This document shows, in pieces, positions 27,291 to 36,876 of a stretch of DNA of 64,000 nt. Below the pieces are notes generated by a model. It ran no database searches, was not told the origin of the DNA, and was given only the letters and a program-made list of their open reading frames with translations. This DNA comes from Olsenella profusa F0195 (GTDB taxonomy: Bacteria > Actinomycetota > Coriobacteriia > Coriobacteriales > Atopobiaceae): NCBI RefSeq assembly GCF_000468755.1, contig NZ_AWEZ01000006.1, forward strand, positions 53,126 through 117,125, read 5' to 3'. Within the stretch, counting starts at the first letter, position 1, and every line of letters begins with the position of its first letter. The translations under genes and the position numbers were made by a program.

Positions 27291-28304
27291 ATGTCCTCCC
27301 CACGTGGCGTGCGCCAGCGCCCAGCCGCGGCCTCGGCGCTCGGCGCGCTCGTGCTCGCCTGCGCGCTCGTCGCCTCTGCGGTGGTGGGCACCGACGCCCT
27401 GGGCACCGGTGACGCCCTGGGGGCGCTGCTGCGTCCGGACGTCGCGTCGCGTGTGGCCGTGACCATCGTGTGGCAGCTGCGCCTGCCCCGTGCGCTGGGC
27501 GGCGTCGTGTGTGGCGCCGCCCTCGCCGTGTCGGGCCTCCTGCTGCAGGCGGTGCTCGACAACCGGCTCGCGGCGCCAAGCGTGATGGGCATCAATGCCG
27601 GTGCCGGCCTCGCCGTGCTCGTCTGCGGGCTCGCGCTTCCGTTCGTGCCCCTGGCGCGGCAGCTGTCCGCCTTGGCGGGGGCCCTCGTCGCAACGCTTGC
27701 CGTCATGCTCGTGGCGCGCCGGGCGGGGGTCTCGCGCACCACGCTGGTGCTTGCCGGCGTCGCCGTGGCCTCGCTCTTCTCTGCCGGGTCCGACGCGCTG
27801 GTGACCGCCCGTCCCGACCTGGTGGCCGACAGGGTCGCCTTCCAGCTGGGTGGATTGGCGGGCGTCTCCTGGCAGCAGCTCCAGGTGGCCGCGGCCATCA
27901 CGCTGGTGGGAATCGTGGCGGCCTATGCCCTGGGTCCAGGGGTCGACCTGCTTGCCCTGGGCGACCAGACCGCATTTGGCCTGGGACTCGACGCACGTCT
28001 CCATCGCGCGTGCGCCGTGGTGATTGCGGCGGCGCTTGCCTCGGCCGCCGTCTCGGTGGCAGGTCTCGTGGGCTTCGTGGGGCTCATCGTCCCCAACCTC
28101 GTGCGCATGGTGGCGCGGGGCGGCTTTCGTGAGGAGGCCGTGGCCTGCGCCATCTGGGGCGCGTGCCTGCTCGTGGGCTGCGACCTGGTCGGTCGGCTCG
28201 TGCTCTATCCCTACGAGCTGCCGGTGGGGCTGGTGCTCTCGCTGCTGGGTGCGCCCTTCTTCCTAGCGATGCTCATGCGGGGGCGAGGGGGGATGCGCCG
28301 ATGA
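27291..28304 (+). CDS. FecCD-type ABC importer permease
   Basis: A 337-residue protein with 9-10 membrane helices. LRLPRALGGVVCGAALAVSG and the GLVGFVGLIVPNLVRMVARG motif are diagnostic for the FecCD/BtuC permease family. The start is either ATG 27291 or GTG 27285, the latter overlapping the stop of the binding-protein gene; AGGGG at 27278-27282 fits ATG 27291 best. The stop overlaps the ATPase start (ATGA). It works with the lipoprotein and ATPase as one importer. Confidence 0.9.
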   Translation: MSSPRGVRQRPAAASALGALVLACALVASAVVGTDALGTGDALGALLRPDVASRVAVTIVWQLRLPRALGGVVCGAALAVSGLLLQAVLDNRLAAPSVMGINAGAGLAVLVCGLALPFVPLARQLSALAGALVATLAVMLVARRAGVSRTTLVLAGVAVASLFSAGSDALVTARPDLVADRVAFQLGGLAGVSWQQLQVAAAITLVGIVAAYALGPGVDLLALGDQTAFGLGLDARLHRACAVVIAAALASAAVSVAGLVGFVGLIVPNLVRMVARGGFREEAVACAIWGACLLVGCDLVGRLVLYPYELPVGLVLSLLGAPFFLAMLMRGRGGMRR

Positions 28305-29071
28305 TCGAGCTCTCCCATGTCACCTGCGGCTATGGTGGCAGAGCGGTCGTGAGCGTGGATGACCTGTGCTTTGGGGACGGTGAGCTCACCTGTGTGGTGG
28401 GGACCAACGGCAGCGGCAAGTCCACGCTGCTCAAGGCCATCGCCGGCGCACTGCCGCACGAGGGCTCGATACGTGTGGACGGTCTGGACGTGAGGGGCCT
28501 CTCGCACCGTGAGCGCGCGCATCATCTGGGCTTCCTGCCGCAGCGCCTCGCCGTGCCCGCGATGAGCGTCCGCACGCTTGTGGGGCATGGGCGCTTCTCG
28601 CGTATGGGCGTCTCCAAGGTGCTCGGCGAGGGGGATCGTGCCGTCGTACGTGAGGCCCTCGAGCTCTGCGAGCTGGAGGGTCTTGAGGAGCGGCAGCTGG
28701 AGAGCCTCTCGGGAGGGGAGCTGCAGCGGGCCTACCTGGCCATGGCCATTGCACAGGAGCCGGGAGCGCTGCTGCTGGACGAGCCGTGCGCCAGCATGGA
28801 CGTACGGCATCGCCGGTGGGCAACCGACATGCTCTCCCGTCTCGCGCACGAGCGGGGCATGGCGGTGGTGGAGTGCACGCACGACCTCGTGGAGTGCTTC
28901 TCCACGGCGGATGACGTGGTACTCATCGATGGGGGGTGGGTACGCGCGGCAGGGACGCCAGCGGAGCTGGCCCGGATGCCCCGGCCCCTGTATGAGTCGT
29001 TTGGCGTCAGCGTTAGAAAAACGACAGACAATGATGCCGTCTTCCCGTACGTTCTCGTGGACGAGTCATAG
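28301..29071 (+). CDS. ABC importer ATPase (FepC/BtuD class)
   Basis: A 256-residue protein. Walker A GTNGSGKST is at about residues 35-43, the signature is LSGGELQRAYLA, Walker B is ALLLDEPCASMD, and the switch histidine lies in ECTHDLV. It energises the FecCD importer. Translation is coupled to the permease gene by an ATGA overlap. The asr operon follows after 57 bases, so read-through transcription is possible. Confidence 0.92.
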   Translation: MIELSHVTCGYGGRAVVSVDDLCFGDGELTCVVGTNGSGKSTLLKAIAGALPHEGSIRVDGLDVRGLSHRERAHHLGFLPQRLAVPAMSVRTLVGHGRFSRMGVSKVLGEGDRAVVREALELCELEGLEERQLESLSGGELQRAYLAMAIAQEPGALLLDEPCASMDVRHRRWATDMLSRLAHERGMAVVECTHDLVECFSTADDVVLIDGGWVRAAGTPAELARMPRPLYESFGVSVRKTTDNDAVFPYVLVDES

Positions 29072-29128
29072 GCCGCTTACGGCATGCCGGCCGTGACGTG
29101 AGGGCGTCACGGCCGGGGAGGGGGAGAC

Positions 29129-30175
29129 ATGGGCTACGTGCTGAGCGCCGCGGGCTTCTCGCGCGCCATGGGACGTCTGGGAGAGGATCGCCTGATCTAT
29201 GCGCCCCAGCTCAAAAGGGGCGAGGGCCGCTTTGCCGACGTGGATGTCGTGCGCTACGACTTCACGGCCGACGTCAGTGCCATGGAGCTGGAGAGACGCT
29301 CTGACTACCCCTTCAAGGAGGTGCTCACGCCACTCTCTCAGACGCTGTTCTTCTTTACGGAGGATGACGTCAAGGTGGCGGACGCGGACGAGCGCGAGGT
29401 CGTGGTGGTGCTGAGGGCCTGTGACCTCAATGCCGTGCGCCGCCTGGACGCCCTGTACCTCGAGAATGGCCGTCCCGACCCCTTCTACCAGCGCCTGCGC
29501 TCCAGGATGCGCTTTGCCCTCCTAGGCTGCGACCACAGCCAGGAGGACTGCTTCTGCGTGAGCATGGGCACGAACGTGGCCACGGGGTACGACCTCTCGT
29601 TTGACCGCCCCGCCGATGGCGGTGGGTATCGCGTGGACGTGAAGGCGGACGACCTGCGCCCCTACTTTGTCGCCGAGGCCACGGGCGAGGAGGACGTGAC
29701 GCCCACCCATGTGGCGTCAAACGACGTCTCCGTGCGCGTGCCCGAGGCCGTTCCCAACGCCATCTACGGGCACGATATGTGGAACGAGTACACCGAACGC
29801 TGCATCACCTGCGGTCGCTGCAACCTGGTGTGCCCGACCTGCACCTGCTTCACCATGCAGGATGCCTACTACACGGACAACGGCCGCGTGGGCGAGCGTC
29901 GGCGCGTCATGGCCAGCTGCATGATCGATGGCTACACCGACGTCGCCGGTGGTGGCTCGTACCGCAAGGCCGCTGGCGATCGCATGCGCTTCAAGGTGCT
30001 GCACAAGGTGTACGACTTCCGTCGGCGTTTCGGCTTTGACATGTGTGTGGGCTGTGGCCGCTGCGACACGGTGTGCCCGGAGTACATCTCGTTCTCGGGC
30101 TGCATCAACAAGCTCGCGGATGCCGTCGACGGGCTTGCCCGGGACGCCTCCCAGGGGGTGGCCACCAATGCCTAG
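29129..30175 (+). CDS. asrA: anaerobic sulfite reductase subunit A
   Basis: A 348-residue protein. Two ferredoxin-like cluster motifs, CITCGRCNLVCPTC and CVGCGRCDTVCP, lie in the C-terminal third. The N-terminal part has cysteines in LLGCDHSQEDCFCVS. AsrA passes electrons to the catalytic AsrC in reduction of sulfite to sulfide. GGAGGGGGAG precedes the ATG. asrB starts inside its last codons. Confidence 0.92.
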   Translation: MGYVLSAAGFSRAMGRLGEDRLIYAPQLKRGEGRFADVDVVRYDFTADVSAMELERRSDYPFKEVLTPLSQTLFFFTEDDVKVADADEREVVVVLRACDLNAVRRLDALYLENGRPDPFYQRLRSRMRFALLGCDHSQEDCFCVSMGTNVATGYDLSFDRPADGGGYRVDVKADDLRPYFVAEATGEEDVTPTHVASNDVSVRVPEAVPNAIYGHDMWNEYTERCITCGRCNLVCPTCTCFTMQDAYYTDNGRVGERRRVMASCMIDGYTDVAGGGSYRKAAGDRMRFKVLHKVYDFRRRFGFDMCVGCGRCDTVCPEYISFSGCINKLADAVDGLARDASQGVATNA

Positions 30176-30998
30176 CAGTGCCACAGCTGCCGTCACGCTC
30201 GATGCGGCGACCAATCCCTACGTTCCCTTCCCATCCACGATCCTCGAGGTCATCCGCCATACCAAGAGGGAGTACACCTTCCGCATGGCCTTCGCGGGCG
30301 ACGTGCGGCCCGGACAGTTCTTCGAGGTCTCCCTCCCCAAGTTCGGCGAGGCACCCATCAGCGTGTCGGGCATCGTACCGGGCGTGTCGGTGGATCTCAC
30401 CATCCGCCGCGTGGGCGTGGTCACCAATGAGGTGTTCGAGCATTACGAGGGTCAGATCCTCCTGCTGCGCGGACCCTATGGCAACGGCTTCGACACCTCG
30501 CTCTTTGAGCGAGGTGAGGTCGTGGTGGTGGCCGGCGGCACGGGCGTGAGTCCGGTGCGCGGTGTCGTCGACTTCCTCTCACGGTGCGTCGACGCCGCGG
30601 ACAAGCACGTGATCGTGGGCTTCCGCAGCCCTGACGACCTGCTCTTCCGTGATGACCTCACACGGTGGGACAAGGCGCTCGACCTCACGCTCACCGTGGA
30701 CGCGGCTCCCGAGGGCTATGGGGGCAACATCGGCCTGGTGACCAAGTACATCCCCGACCTGTCACTGCGGGACCCTGCGACGGTGCAGGCCGTCGTCGTG
30801 GGACCACCCCCCATGATGCGCTTCACCATCAGGGGGCTGCTCGGGCGCGGCCTTGCGGAGGGAAACGTCTGGGTCTCCCAGGAGCGCCGCATGTGCTGCG
30901 GCCTTGGCAAGTGCGGCCACTGCCGCATCGGTGACACGTACGTGTGCCTGGACGGCCCGGTGTTCAACTACACCGAGTCCAAGGACCTGTTGGACTAG
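30168..30998 (+). CDS. asrB: anaerobic sulfite reductase subunit B (FAD/NADH electron-input)
   Basis: A 276-residue protein. The FAD-binding reductase fold shows in VRPGQFFEVSLPKFGEAPIS. VVAGGTGVSPVRG binds NAD(P)H. The C-terminal CCGLGKCGHCRIGDTYVC holds the [2Fe-2S] cysteines, as in dihydroorotate dehydrogenase electron-transfer subunits. It overlaps the asrA end by eight bases, so expression is coupled. It feeds NADH electrons into the AsrA/AsrC complex. Confidence 0.93.
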   Translation: MPSSATAAVTLDAATNPYVPFPSTILEVIRHTKREYTFRMAFAGDVRPGQFFEVSLPKFGEAPISVSGIVPGVSVDLTIRRVGVVTNEVFEHYEGQILLLRGPYGNGFDTSLFERGEVVVVAGGTGVSPVRGVVDFLSRCVDAADKHVIVGFRSPDDLLFRDDLTRWDKALDLTLTVDAAPEGYGGNIGLVTKYIPDLSLRDPATVQAVVVGPPPMMRFTIRGLLGRGLAEGNVWVSQERRMCCGLGKCGHCRIGDTYVCLDGPVFNYTESKDLLD

Positions 30999-31011
30999 GG
31001 GGCAGCTCGTT

Positions 31012-32001
31012 ATGACCATGGACGTCAACGTCAAGAGGCTTAAGAGGAACGCCTTCCGCCAGTCCAAGGTGCGCGGCGAGACGGCCAGTCGCGTGCGTGT
31101 GCCGGGTGGTCTCGTGAGTGCCAGGAGCATGGCGCGCATCGTGGGGATCGCGGAGGAGTTTGGCAACGGCGAGATCTTCCTCACCAACCGCCAGGGCGTG
31201 GAGATCCCCGGCATCAGGCTGGAGGACATGCCCCAGGTGAATGCACGGCTCAAGGCCATCATCGAGGACACGCGCATCAACCAGGAGGACACCGACCACG
31301 GCTATCTGGCGAGCGGCACGCGCAACGTCGTGGCGTGTCCCGGCAAGCGCCTGTGCCCCTTTGGCTGCTATGACACCACGGCCTTTGCCCGGCGCATGGA
31401 TCAGGCGATCTTCCCCAATAACCGCCACGTGAAGGTGGCCTTCACGGGCTGTTCCAATGACTGCGCGCACGTGGCGCTCAATGACTTTGGCATCATCGGC
31501 ATGACGGAGCCGCAGTACGATCCCACCCGCTGCATCGGCTGCGGCCAGTGCGTGGACTGGTGCCGGCGTCGTTCCGTGAGCGCGCTCAAGCTGGTGGGTG
31601 GCAAGGTCGTGCGCAGCGAGGATCGCTGCATCGGCTGCGGCGTGTGCGTGGTGTACTGCCCCACGCGCGCCTGGACCCGTTCCCGGGAGCACTACTTCCG
31701 CGTCAAGATCCTCGGGCGCACGGGCAAGCAGAACCCACGCCTGGCCGAGGACTGGCTGCGCTGGGCGGACGAGGACTCCATCGTCAGGATCGTGCAGAAC
31801 ACGTACGCCTTCATCGAGGAGCACATCGACCCCCATGCCCCGGAGGGCAAGGAGCACATCGGCTACATCGTGGATCGCGTGGGCTTCGACGAGTTCGTGA
31901 GGTACGCGCTTGACGGCGTGGAGCTGGGCGAGAAGTGCCAGCGTGCGAGCCATGTGTACTGGGGTGGCAAGCGCTATGATCGAGACAACGACCTGAGGTA
32001 A
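31012..32001 (+). CDS. asrC: anaerobic sulfite reductase subunit C (siroheme catalytic subunit)
   Basis: A 329-residue protein. The siroheme/[4Fe-4S] motif is split: ACPGKRLCPFGCYDT, then FTGCSNDCAHVALNDFGIIG. Two additional ferredoxin motifs follow (CIGCGQCVDWC and CIGCGVCVVYC), as in dissimilatory-type small sulfite reductases. It converts sulfite to sulfide in the cytoplasm. AGGGGG lies nine bases before the ATG. End of asrABC. It could serve as an electron sink or for sulfite detoxification. Confidence 0.93.
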   Translation: MTMDVNVKRLKRNAFRQSKVRGETASRVRVPGGLVSARSMARIVGIAEEFGNGEIFLTNRQGVEIPGIRLEDMPQVNARLKAIIEDTRINQEDTDHGYLASGTRNVVACPGKRLCPFGCYDTTAFARRMDQAIFPNNRHVKVAFTGCSNDCAHVALNDFGIIGMTEPQYDPTRCIGCGQCVDWCRRRSVSALKLVGGKVVRSEDRCIGCGVCVVYCPTRAWTRSREHYFRVKILGRTGKQNPRLAEDWLRWADEDSIVRIVQNTYAFIEEHIDPHAPEGKEHIGYIVDRVGFDEFVRYALDGVELGEKCQRASHVYWGGKRYDRDNDLR

Positions 32002-32040
32002 GCGCCTGGATCGGGCGGTGCTACGGCCTGCGGAGGTCCC

Positions 32041-32529
32041 ATGTTTCGTCCCATGCGTAGATTCAGGCAGGAGCTTCCTCGCGAGGAGTGCGACGAAGTG
32101 CTCCTGGATGGCATGCGTGGTGTCATGGCCTTGCTCGGCGACGACGACTATCCCTATGCCGTGCCGCTCGACTACCTGTACGAGCCCTCCGAGGGGCGCA
32201 TCTACTTCCACGGTGCCCGCGAGGGCCACAAGGTGGACGCCCTGCGCGCCCATGAGAAGGCCAGCTTCTGCGTCATGAGCGAGGGCGTGCCGGCGCAGGG
32301 CAGGCTTGGACTCGATGTGAGGAGCGTCATCTGCTTTGGCCGCCTGCATGAGATGGAGCCGGGCGCCGCCACCATCGAGGCCGTGCGTGCGCTGGGTTTG
32401 CGCTACGTCCATAGGGTCTATCCCGACGTGGCTGCCGTCGATGAGGAGGTGCGGCAGGCAGGCAAGCGGGTGCTCTGCTACTACCTGGACATCGAGCACA
32501 TGACGGGCAAGCTCGTCAATGAGTCGTAG
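32041..32529 (+). CDS. Nim-like pyridoxamine-phosphate-oxidase-fold flavoprotein
   Basis: A 162-residue protein. MFRPMRRFRQELPREECDEVL then DYPYAVPLDYLYE, FHGAREGHKVDAL and SVICFGRLH follow the pattern of the NimA/FMN-binding split-barrel family, some of which reduce 5-nitroimidazoles. Full length with no visible lesion, unlike the broken relative at 2050-2463. It starts 39 bases after asrC on the same strand, so it may be co-transcribed. The substrate is unknown. Confidence 0.8.
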   Translation: MFRPMRRFRQELPREECDEVLLDGMRGVMALLGDDDYPYAVPLDYLYEPSEGRIYFHGAREGHKVDALRAHEKASFCVMSEGVPAQGRLGLDVRSVICFGRLHEMEPGAATIEAVRALGLRYVHRVYPDVAAVDEEVRQAGKRVLCYYLDIEHMTGKLVNES

Positions 32530-32666
32530 GAACGACCGCGATGCCCGACCCCGCCCGTTCAGTAATTCAGTAATATGGTTATCCTGACGGACCCTATGAT
32601 TCATACTATGGTTCCCTGTGGGGTATGGATGCCCCGTGCCAGAGAGGCCTCAAAAGAAAGGGCGTT

Positions 32667-33335
32667 ATGGGGAGCATGAAGAAGTACGTTGCCGAGTTCA
32701 TTGGAACGTGTGTCCTGGTGACCTTTGGCTGCGGTACCGCCGCCGCACTTGGCTGCAATGGTGCGGAGCCCAATGGCGCCTATCTTGCGACGGCACTGGC
32801 ATTCGGCCTGTCCGTCGTGGCCATGGCCTACTCCATTGGTAACGTCTCGGGCTGCCACGTCAACCCTGCCGTCTCGCTGGGCGTGTGGATGCGTGGCAAC
32901 ATGGACACGGCGAAGTTCGTCGGCTACCTGGTCTCGCAGTTCCTTGGTGGCCTTCTCGGTGCCGCCTTCGTGGGCCTCTTTGCCGGGTTTGGCAGCAGCA
33001 TGGGCACCAATGCCCTCTACCAGGGTAACGTTGGCCTCTCGCTGCTCATCGAGATCATTTTGACCTTTGTATTCGTGCTCGTGGTGCTTGGCGTCACCGA
33101 CAAGGTGGAAAACGGGGCGGTCGCCGGTCTCGTGATAGGCCTGTCGCTGACCTTCGTGCACATCCTGGGCATCCACTTTACGGGTACGTCCGTTAACCCC
33201 GCCCGCAGTCTTGGCCCCGCGCTCCTCAAGGGCGGCGAGGCACTCGGGTGCGCCTGGGTCTTCATTGTGGCTCCGCTCATTGGCGGTGCGTTGGCGGCCG
33301 CGGTGTACAACTACCTGGCTCCCAAGAATCACTAG
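32667..33335 (+). CDS. aquaporin / MIP-family channel
   Basis: A 222-residue protein with six membrane helices and two half-helices. The two NPA boxes are GCHVNPAVSLG and TSVNPARSLGPAL. An arginine after the second NPA (NPAR) and the histidine in HFTG favour a water channel of AqpZ type over a glycerol facilitator. Start ATG 32667 lies after AAGAAAGGG. It is followed by a good intrinsic terminator. Confidence 0.92.
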   Translation: MGSMKKYVAEFIGTCVLVTFGCGTAAALGCNGAEPNGAYLATALAFGLSVVAMAYSIGNVSGCHVNPAVSLGVWMRGNMDTAKFVGYLVSQFLGGLLGAAFVGLFAGFGSSMGTNALYQGNVGLSLLIEIILTFVFVLVVLGVTDKVENGAVAGLVIGLSLTFVHILGIHFTGTSVNPARSLGPALLKGGEALGCAWVFIVAPLIGGALAAAVYNYLAPKNH

Positions 33336-33386
33336 GTCTCCCGTTCTCAGAGTCCGATGGTGTCCTGAGGGGCATCCGGTCGCACA

Positions 33387-33418
33387 GCCGCCCCAAGCTT
33401 GGCGTTGGGGCGGCTTTT
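33387..33418 (+). terminator. intrinsic terminator after the aquaporin gene
   Basis: GCCGCCCCAA (33387-33396) and TTGGGGCGGC (33405-33414) form a perfect 10-bp stem followed by TTTT, 52 bases after the stop. Confidence 0.92.
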
Positions 33419-33483
33419 GTTGACGAGCCCTGTCACCGGGCCGAGGCGTGTGTCAGTTTTTTGGTGGTATGGGGCGACGCACT

Positions 33484-33539
33484 GTACATCTGATGACAGC
33501 ACAAGCGCACTTTCGCGCTCATACCGCCATCAGATGTAC
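33484..33539. repeat. palindromic element, left copy (GTACATCTGATG arms)
   Basis: GTACATCTGATG (33484-33495) and CATCAGATGTAC (33528-33539) are perfect 12-bp arms. The centre holds a second hairpin, GCGCACTTTCGCGC. A related element lies at 34879-34932, on the other side of the nuclease-like pseudogene. The remaining sequence to 33755 contains no gene. Confidence 0.85.
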
Positions 33540-33755
33540 GATTCATAAGATGGTTGGTCACGGGAACCTCAGATTCTCCATCTGCCACTGCAGGGGCGCA
33601 TAGCTGACCCCACTATGTGAGTTTGTGCGTTTGAGCAGATAAACAGTTGTGTCTGTGTCCACGTTCTGCCCATATTGATAGATTTCTGCCAGTTTGCTAC
33701 ACGTAAGGCATAGAAAATCCGTCCACCAGGGCCCAAGGACTCCCATCATGGGGGC

Positions 33756-34836
33756 ATGGATATCTGGATTGGCGGACATAGCGCGGTCGAACTGCTGCGC
33801 ATGGCGCGAAGCGGCCGGTGGCCGCGCCTGCACGAGTCCAACAGTCATATCGTTGGGCACTCCTCTGCAGGCGTTGGCAGGACATGGCGGGAGGCGGTGA
33901 GCGAGCTCGGACAATACCTGGACGTCTTCCCATCGCATCCATTGATGGTGCGCGTTGCGGACGGGGCGCATAGGATACGGAGTTCGGTGGTTGATTGCAA
34001 GGTGAATGCCTCCGTGCTTCCCAGCGGGTCGTTCCTGATAGCCGAGCTTGACGCCTTTGGCACGTCCGTCCATATCGACGCCCCGGAGCACCAGCTGCTC
34101 TCCCTTGCCCGTCACCTGAGCCCCCTTGTCTCCATGGGGCGCATGGATCGTCCGGTTGCCCTGGCCGTGCTGGCGGAGTTTGGCATGGAGCTCTGCGGAA
34201 CCTATGCCCGCAATCCCAGGAATCCCTATGGCGAGGACTGCCACTACGGGACGAATCCCGTCACAGATCCGAATCGGCTGAGTCTATGGCTGAATGGGGT
34301 CTCCCATGTTAAGGGCGCACGACTTGCCAAGGCGTCCGTGCGTCACATCCGCGCCAGCTCCGCCTCGCCCGTGGAGTCGACCCACGCCATCCTGCTGGGG
34401 TTTCCGGTGCGTTGGGGTGGAATCGCCCTTGGAGACTTCCAGCTGAATGCCCAGCTGGTGATGAGCCGTAAGGACATGAGCATGCTCGGGCGGACGTCGT
34501 TTCGTCCGGACCTGTACTTTCCGAGGCATCGGCTTGCCATAGAGCACTATGGGGCGGAGTGGCACGGTGGGATTGATCGCATGGCGGAGGACGCCACGAG
34601 GACCCAATTGCTATGCCGCCCTAGGCATCAGGGTGTATCCAACCACTGCGCGCGACTGCGGAACCGCTGTGGCATACGAATCGTTTCTCAGGAAGCTGGC
34701 GGAGGGGTTGGGGCATGACCTTGGCGAGCGTCACCGCAGGATGATCCTTGGCCGCCTCGAGGACTTCGATGGCTCGCGCATGCGCGCCGCGATCATTGAC
34801 GAGCTGGCGCACGGTGCCAGCGTGCGTTCCTATTGA
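33756..34836 (+). pseudogene. DUF559/AbiEi-like nuclease-type protein, frameshifted
   Basis: The first frame (33756-34718) starts MDIWIGGHSAVELLRMARSG and runs to RPDLYFPRHRLAIEHYGAEW, the typical start of a small PD-(D/E)XK or DUF559-like nuclease domain (D and E in RPDL...AIEHYG). Near 34600, in ACGAGGACCCAATTG, the frame slips by one base. The rest continues in the next frame as YAALGIRVYPTTARDCGT and a helical C-terminus ending at 34836. Joined, the protein would be about 360 residues. N-terminal parts of this kind occur in Coriobacterial proteins with a DNA-binding-like first half. Possible defence or toxin-like role is inference. A sequencing error cannot be excluded. Confidence 0.65.
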
Positions 34837-34878
34837 CGGTCGAGGGTTCCTGGGCGCGAGGACTACATGCGAAAGTGC

Positions 34879-34932
34879 GCATCTGATGGCATTCGCAGCC
34901 AAAATCTGGGTTCAGGATGTCATCAGATGTAC
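34879..34932. repeat. palindromic element, right copy
   Basis: GCATCTGATGGC (34879-34890) opposes CATCAGATGTAC (34921-34932). Read on the other strand it starts GTACATCTGATGAC like the 33484 copy and also carries a GCGCACTTTCGC block. So the two copies are related and inverted around the pseudogene. The following 248 bases to ettA hold a short direct repeat (GGGCCTTCCTGG) but no gene. Confidence 0.75.
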
Positions 34933-35180
34933 ACTCGCACGGGTATGGCTGGGCTGCCCATGACGAATACGACGCTTGCTCACGAGGGCCTTCCTGGGCG
35001 GCGGCACGTCCGGGCCCTTGGAAGCGGAGGGCCTTCCTGGCGCAGCCCATGCGGCATGGGTGGACGGCGTATCCTTCCTGCGGCGTGACTTGTGAAAGGC
35101 CTGCGGAAGCGCCGGGGCTCCCGTAGAATGGCGGGGACGGCACGACGGCTGCGTGGGCAGCCATACGCAGGGAACGGCAT

Positions 35181-36860
35181 ATGGCAGAGTTCATCTACCA
35201 GATGGAGAAGGTTCGCAAGGCCTTTGATGGCAAGGTCGTCCTGGATGACGTGACGATGGGATTCTTGCCGGGCGCCAAGATCGGCGTGGTGGGGCCCAAC
35301 GGCATGGGCAAGTCCACCCTGCTCAAGATCATGGCAGGCAGGGAGGGCATCTCCAATGGCGAGGCCAGGCTCTCACCCGGTTACAGCGTGGGCCTGCTCG
35401 AGCAGGAACCGCCTTTGGACGAGGCCAAGACCGTGGGGGAGGACATCCGCCTGGCCTTTGGGGACCTTCTGGCCAAGGTCGAGCGCTTCAACAGGATTGG
35501 CGAGGAGATGGCGGATCCTGACGCCGACTGCGATGCCCTCATGGCGGAGATGGGGACGCTGCAGGACGAGATTGACGCCGCGGGTGGCTGGGACATCGAC
35601 TCCCAGCTCTCGCAGGCCATGGATGCCCTGCAGTGCCCCGATCCCGACGAGGGCGTGAGCCACCTCTCAGGCGGCGAGCGCCGTCGCGTGGCCCTCTGCA
35701 GGCTGTTGCTTGAGGCACCGGACCTGCTGCTGCTGGACGAGCCCACCAACCACCTTGACGCCGAGAGCGTCCTGTGGCTGGAGCAGTTCCTCAAGAGCTA
35801 CCAGGGCGCCGTCCTGGCCGTCACGCACGACCGCTACTTCCTGGACAACGTGGCCGAGTGGATCTGCGAGGTGGACCGCGGCACGCTCTATCCCTACAGG
35901 GGGAACTACTCCACCTACCTGGAGACCAAAGCCGCGCGCATGGAGATGGAGTCCAAGCAGAACGCCAGGCGCGCCAAGCGAATGCAGGACGAGCTCGCGT
36001 GGGCGCGCAGCTCGCAGAAGGCACGTCAGGCCAAGAGCAAGGCCCGTCTGGCCGCCTACGAGCAGATGGAGGCCGAGGCCCGTCGCGCCACCAAGACGGA
36101 CTTCATGGACATCCACATTCCCGTGGGCCCGCGCCTGGGTGCCAAGGTGCTCGAGGTGGAGCATCTGCACAAGGCCTTCGGCGATCGCACGCTCATCGAC
36201 GACCTCTCCTTCACCCTGCCGCGCAACGGCATCGTGGGCGTCATCGGCCCCAATGGCGTGGGCAAGTCCACGCTGTTCAAGATGATCGTGGGCCGGGAGC
36301 GGCCCACATCGGGCACCCTCGAGCTGGGCGAGACGGTACGGCTCTCCTACGTGGACCAGGGACGCGAGGGCCTGGACGCCCAGAGGAGCGTGTGGGAGGT
36401 CGTGTCGGACGGCAACGACTACATCCAGGTGGGCGATGCCGTGATCCCGAGTCGCGCCTATGTGGGCGCCTTTGGCTTCAAGGGTTCCGACCAGCAGAAG
36501 CGTGCGGGCGTGCTCTCCGGGGGCGAGCGCAACCGCCTGAACCTGGCTGTCACGTTGCGCCAGGGCGGCAACCTCCTGCTGCTTGACGAGCCCACCAACG
36601 ATCTCGACACCGAGACCCTGTCCTCCCTCGAAGAGGCGCTCCTGGCGTTCCCGGGCTGTGCCGTGATCACGAGCCACGACCGCTGGTTCATGGATCGCGT
36701 GGCCACGCACATCCTGGCCTGGGAGGGCACGGACGAGAACCCCGGCAGCTGGCACTGGTTCGAGGGCAACTTCGAGGACTACCAGAAGGATCGCGAGCGG
36801 CGCCTGGGACCCGACCTCTCTCGCCCGCACCGCCTGCACCGCAAGCTCACGCGCGACTAG
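35181..36860 (+). CDS. ettA: ABC-F ATPase EttA (energy-dependent translational throttle)
   Basis: A 559-residue protein with two ABC domains and no membrane part. Walker A motifs are GPNGMGKST and GPNGVGKST. Signatures are LSGGERRRVAL and LSGGERNRLNL. Walker B motifs are LLLLDEPTNHLD and LLLLDEPTNDLD. The arm insertion and a Lys/Arg-rich linker (QNARRAKRMQDELAW) are as in EttA, which binds the ribosomal E site and gates elongation by ATP/ADP ratio. MAEFIYQMEKVRKAFDGK is the usual start of EttA. Confidence 0.95.
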   Translation: MAEFIYQMEKVRKAFDGKVVLDDVTMGFLPGAKIGVVGPNGMGKSTLLKIMAGREGISNGEARLSPGYSVGLLEQEPPLDEAKTVGEDIRLAFGDLLAKVERFNRIGEEMADPDADCDALMAEMGTLQDEIDAAGGWDIDSQLSQAMDALQCPDPDEGVSHLSGGERRRVALCRLLLEAPDLLLLDEPTNHLDAESVLWLEQFLKSYQGAVLAVTHDRYFLDNVAEWICEVDRGTLYPYRGNYSTYLETKAARMEMESKQNARRAKRMQDELAWARSSQKARQAKSKARLAAYEQMEAEARRATKTDFMDIHIPVGPRLGAKVLEVEHLHKAFGDRTLIDDLSFTLPRNGIVGVIGPNGVGKSTLFKMIVGRERPTSGTLELGETVRLSYVDQGREGLDAQRSVWEVVSDGNDYIQVGDAVIPSRAYVGAFGFKGSDQQKRAGVLSGGERNRLNLAVTLRQGGNLLLLDEPTNDLDTETLSSLEEALLAFPGCAVITSHDRWFMDRVATHILAWEGTDENPGSWHWFEGNFEDYQKDRERRLGPDLSRPHRLHRKLTRD

Positions 36861-36876
36861 CCTGGCGCTGAGGGCG

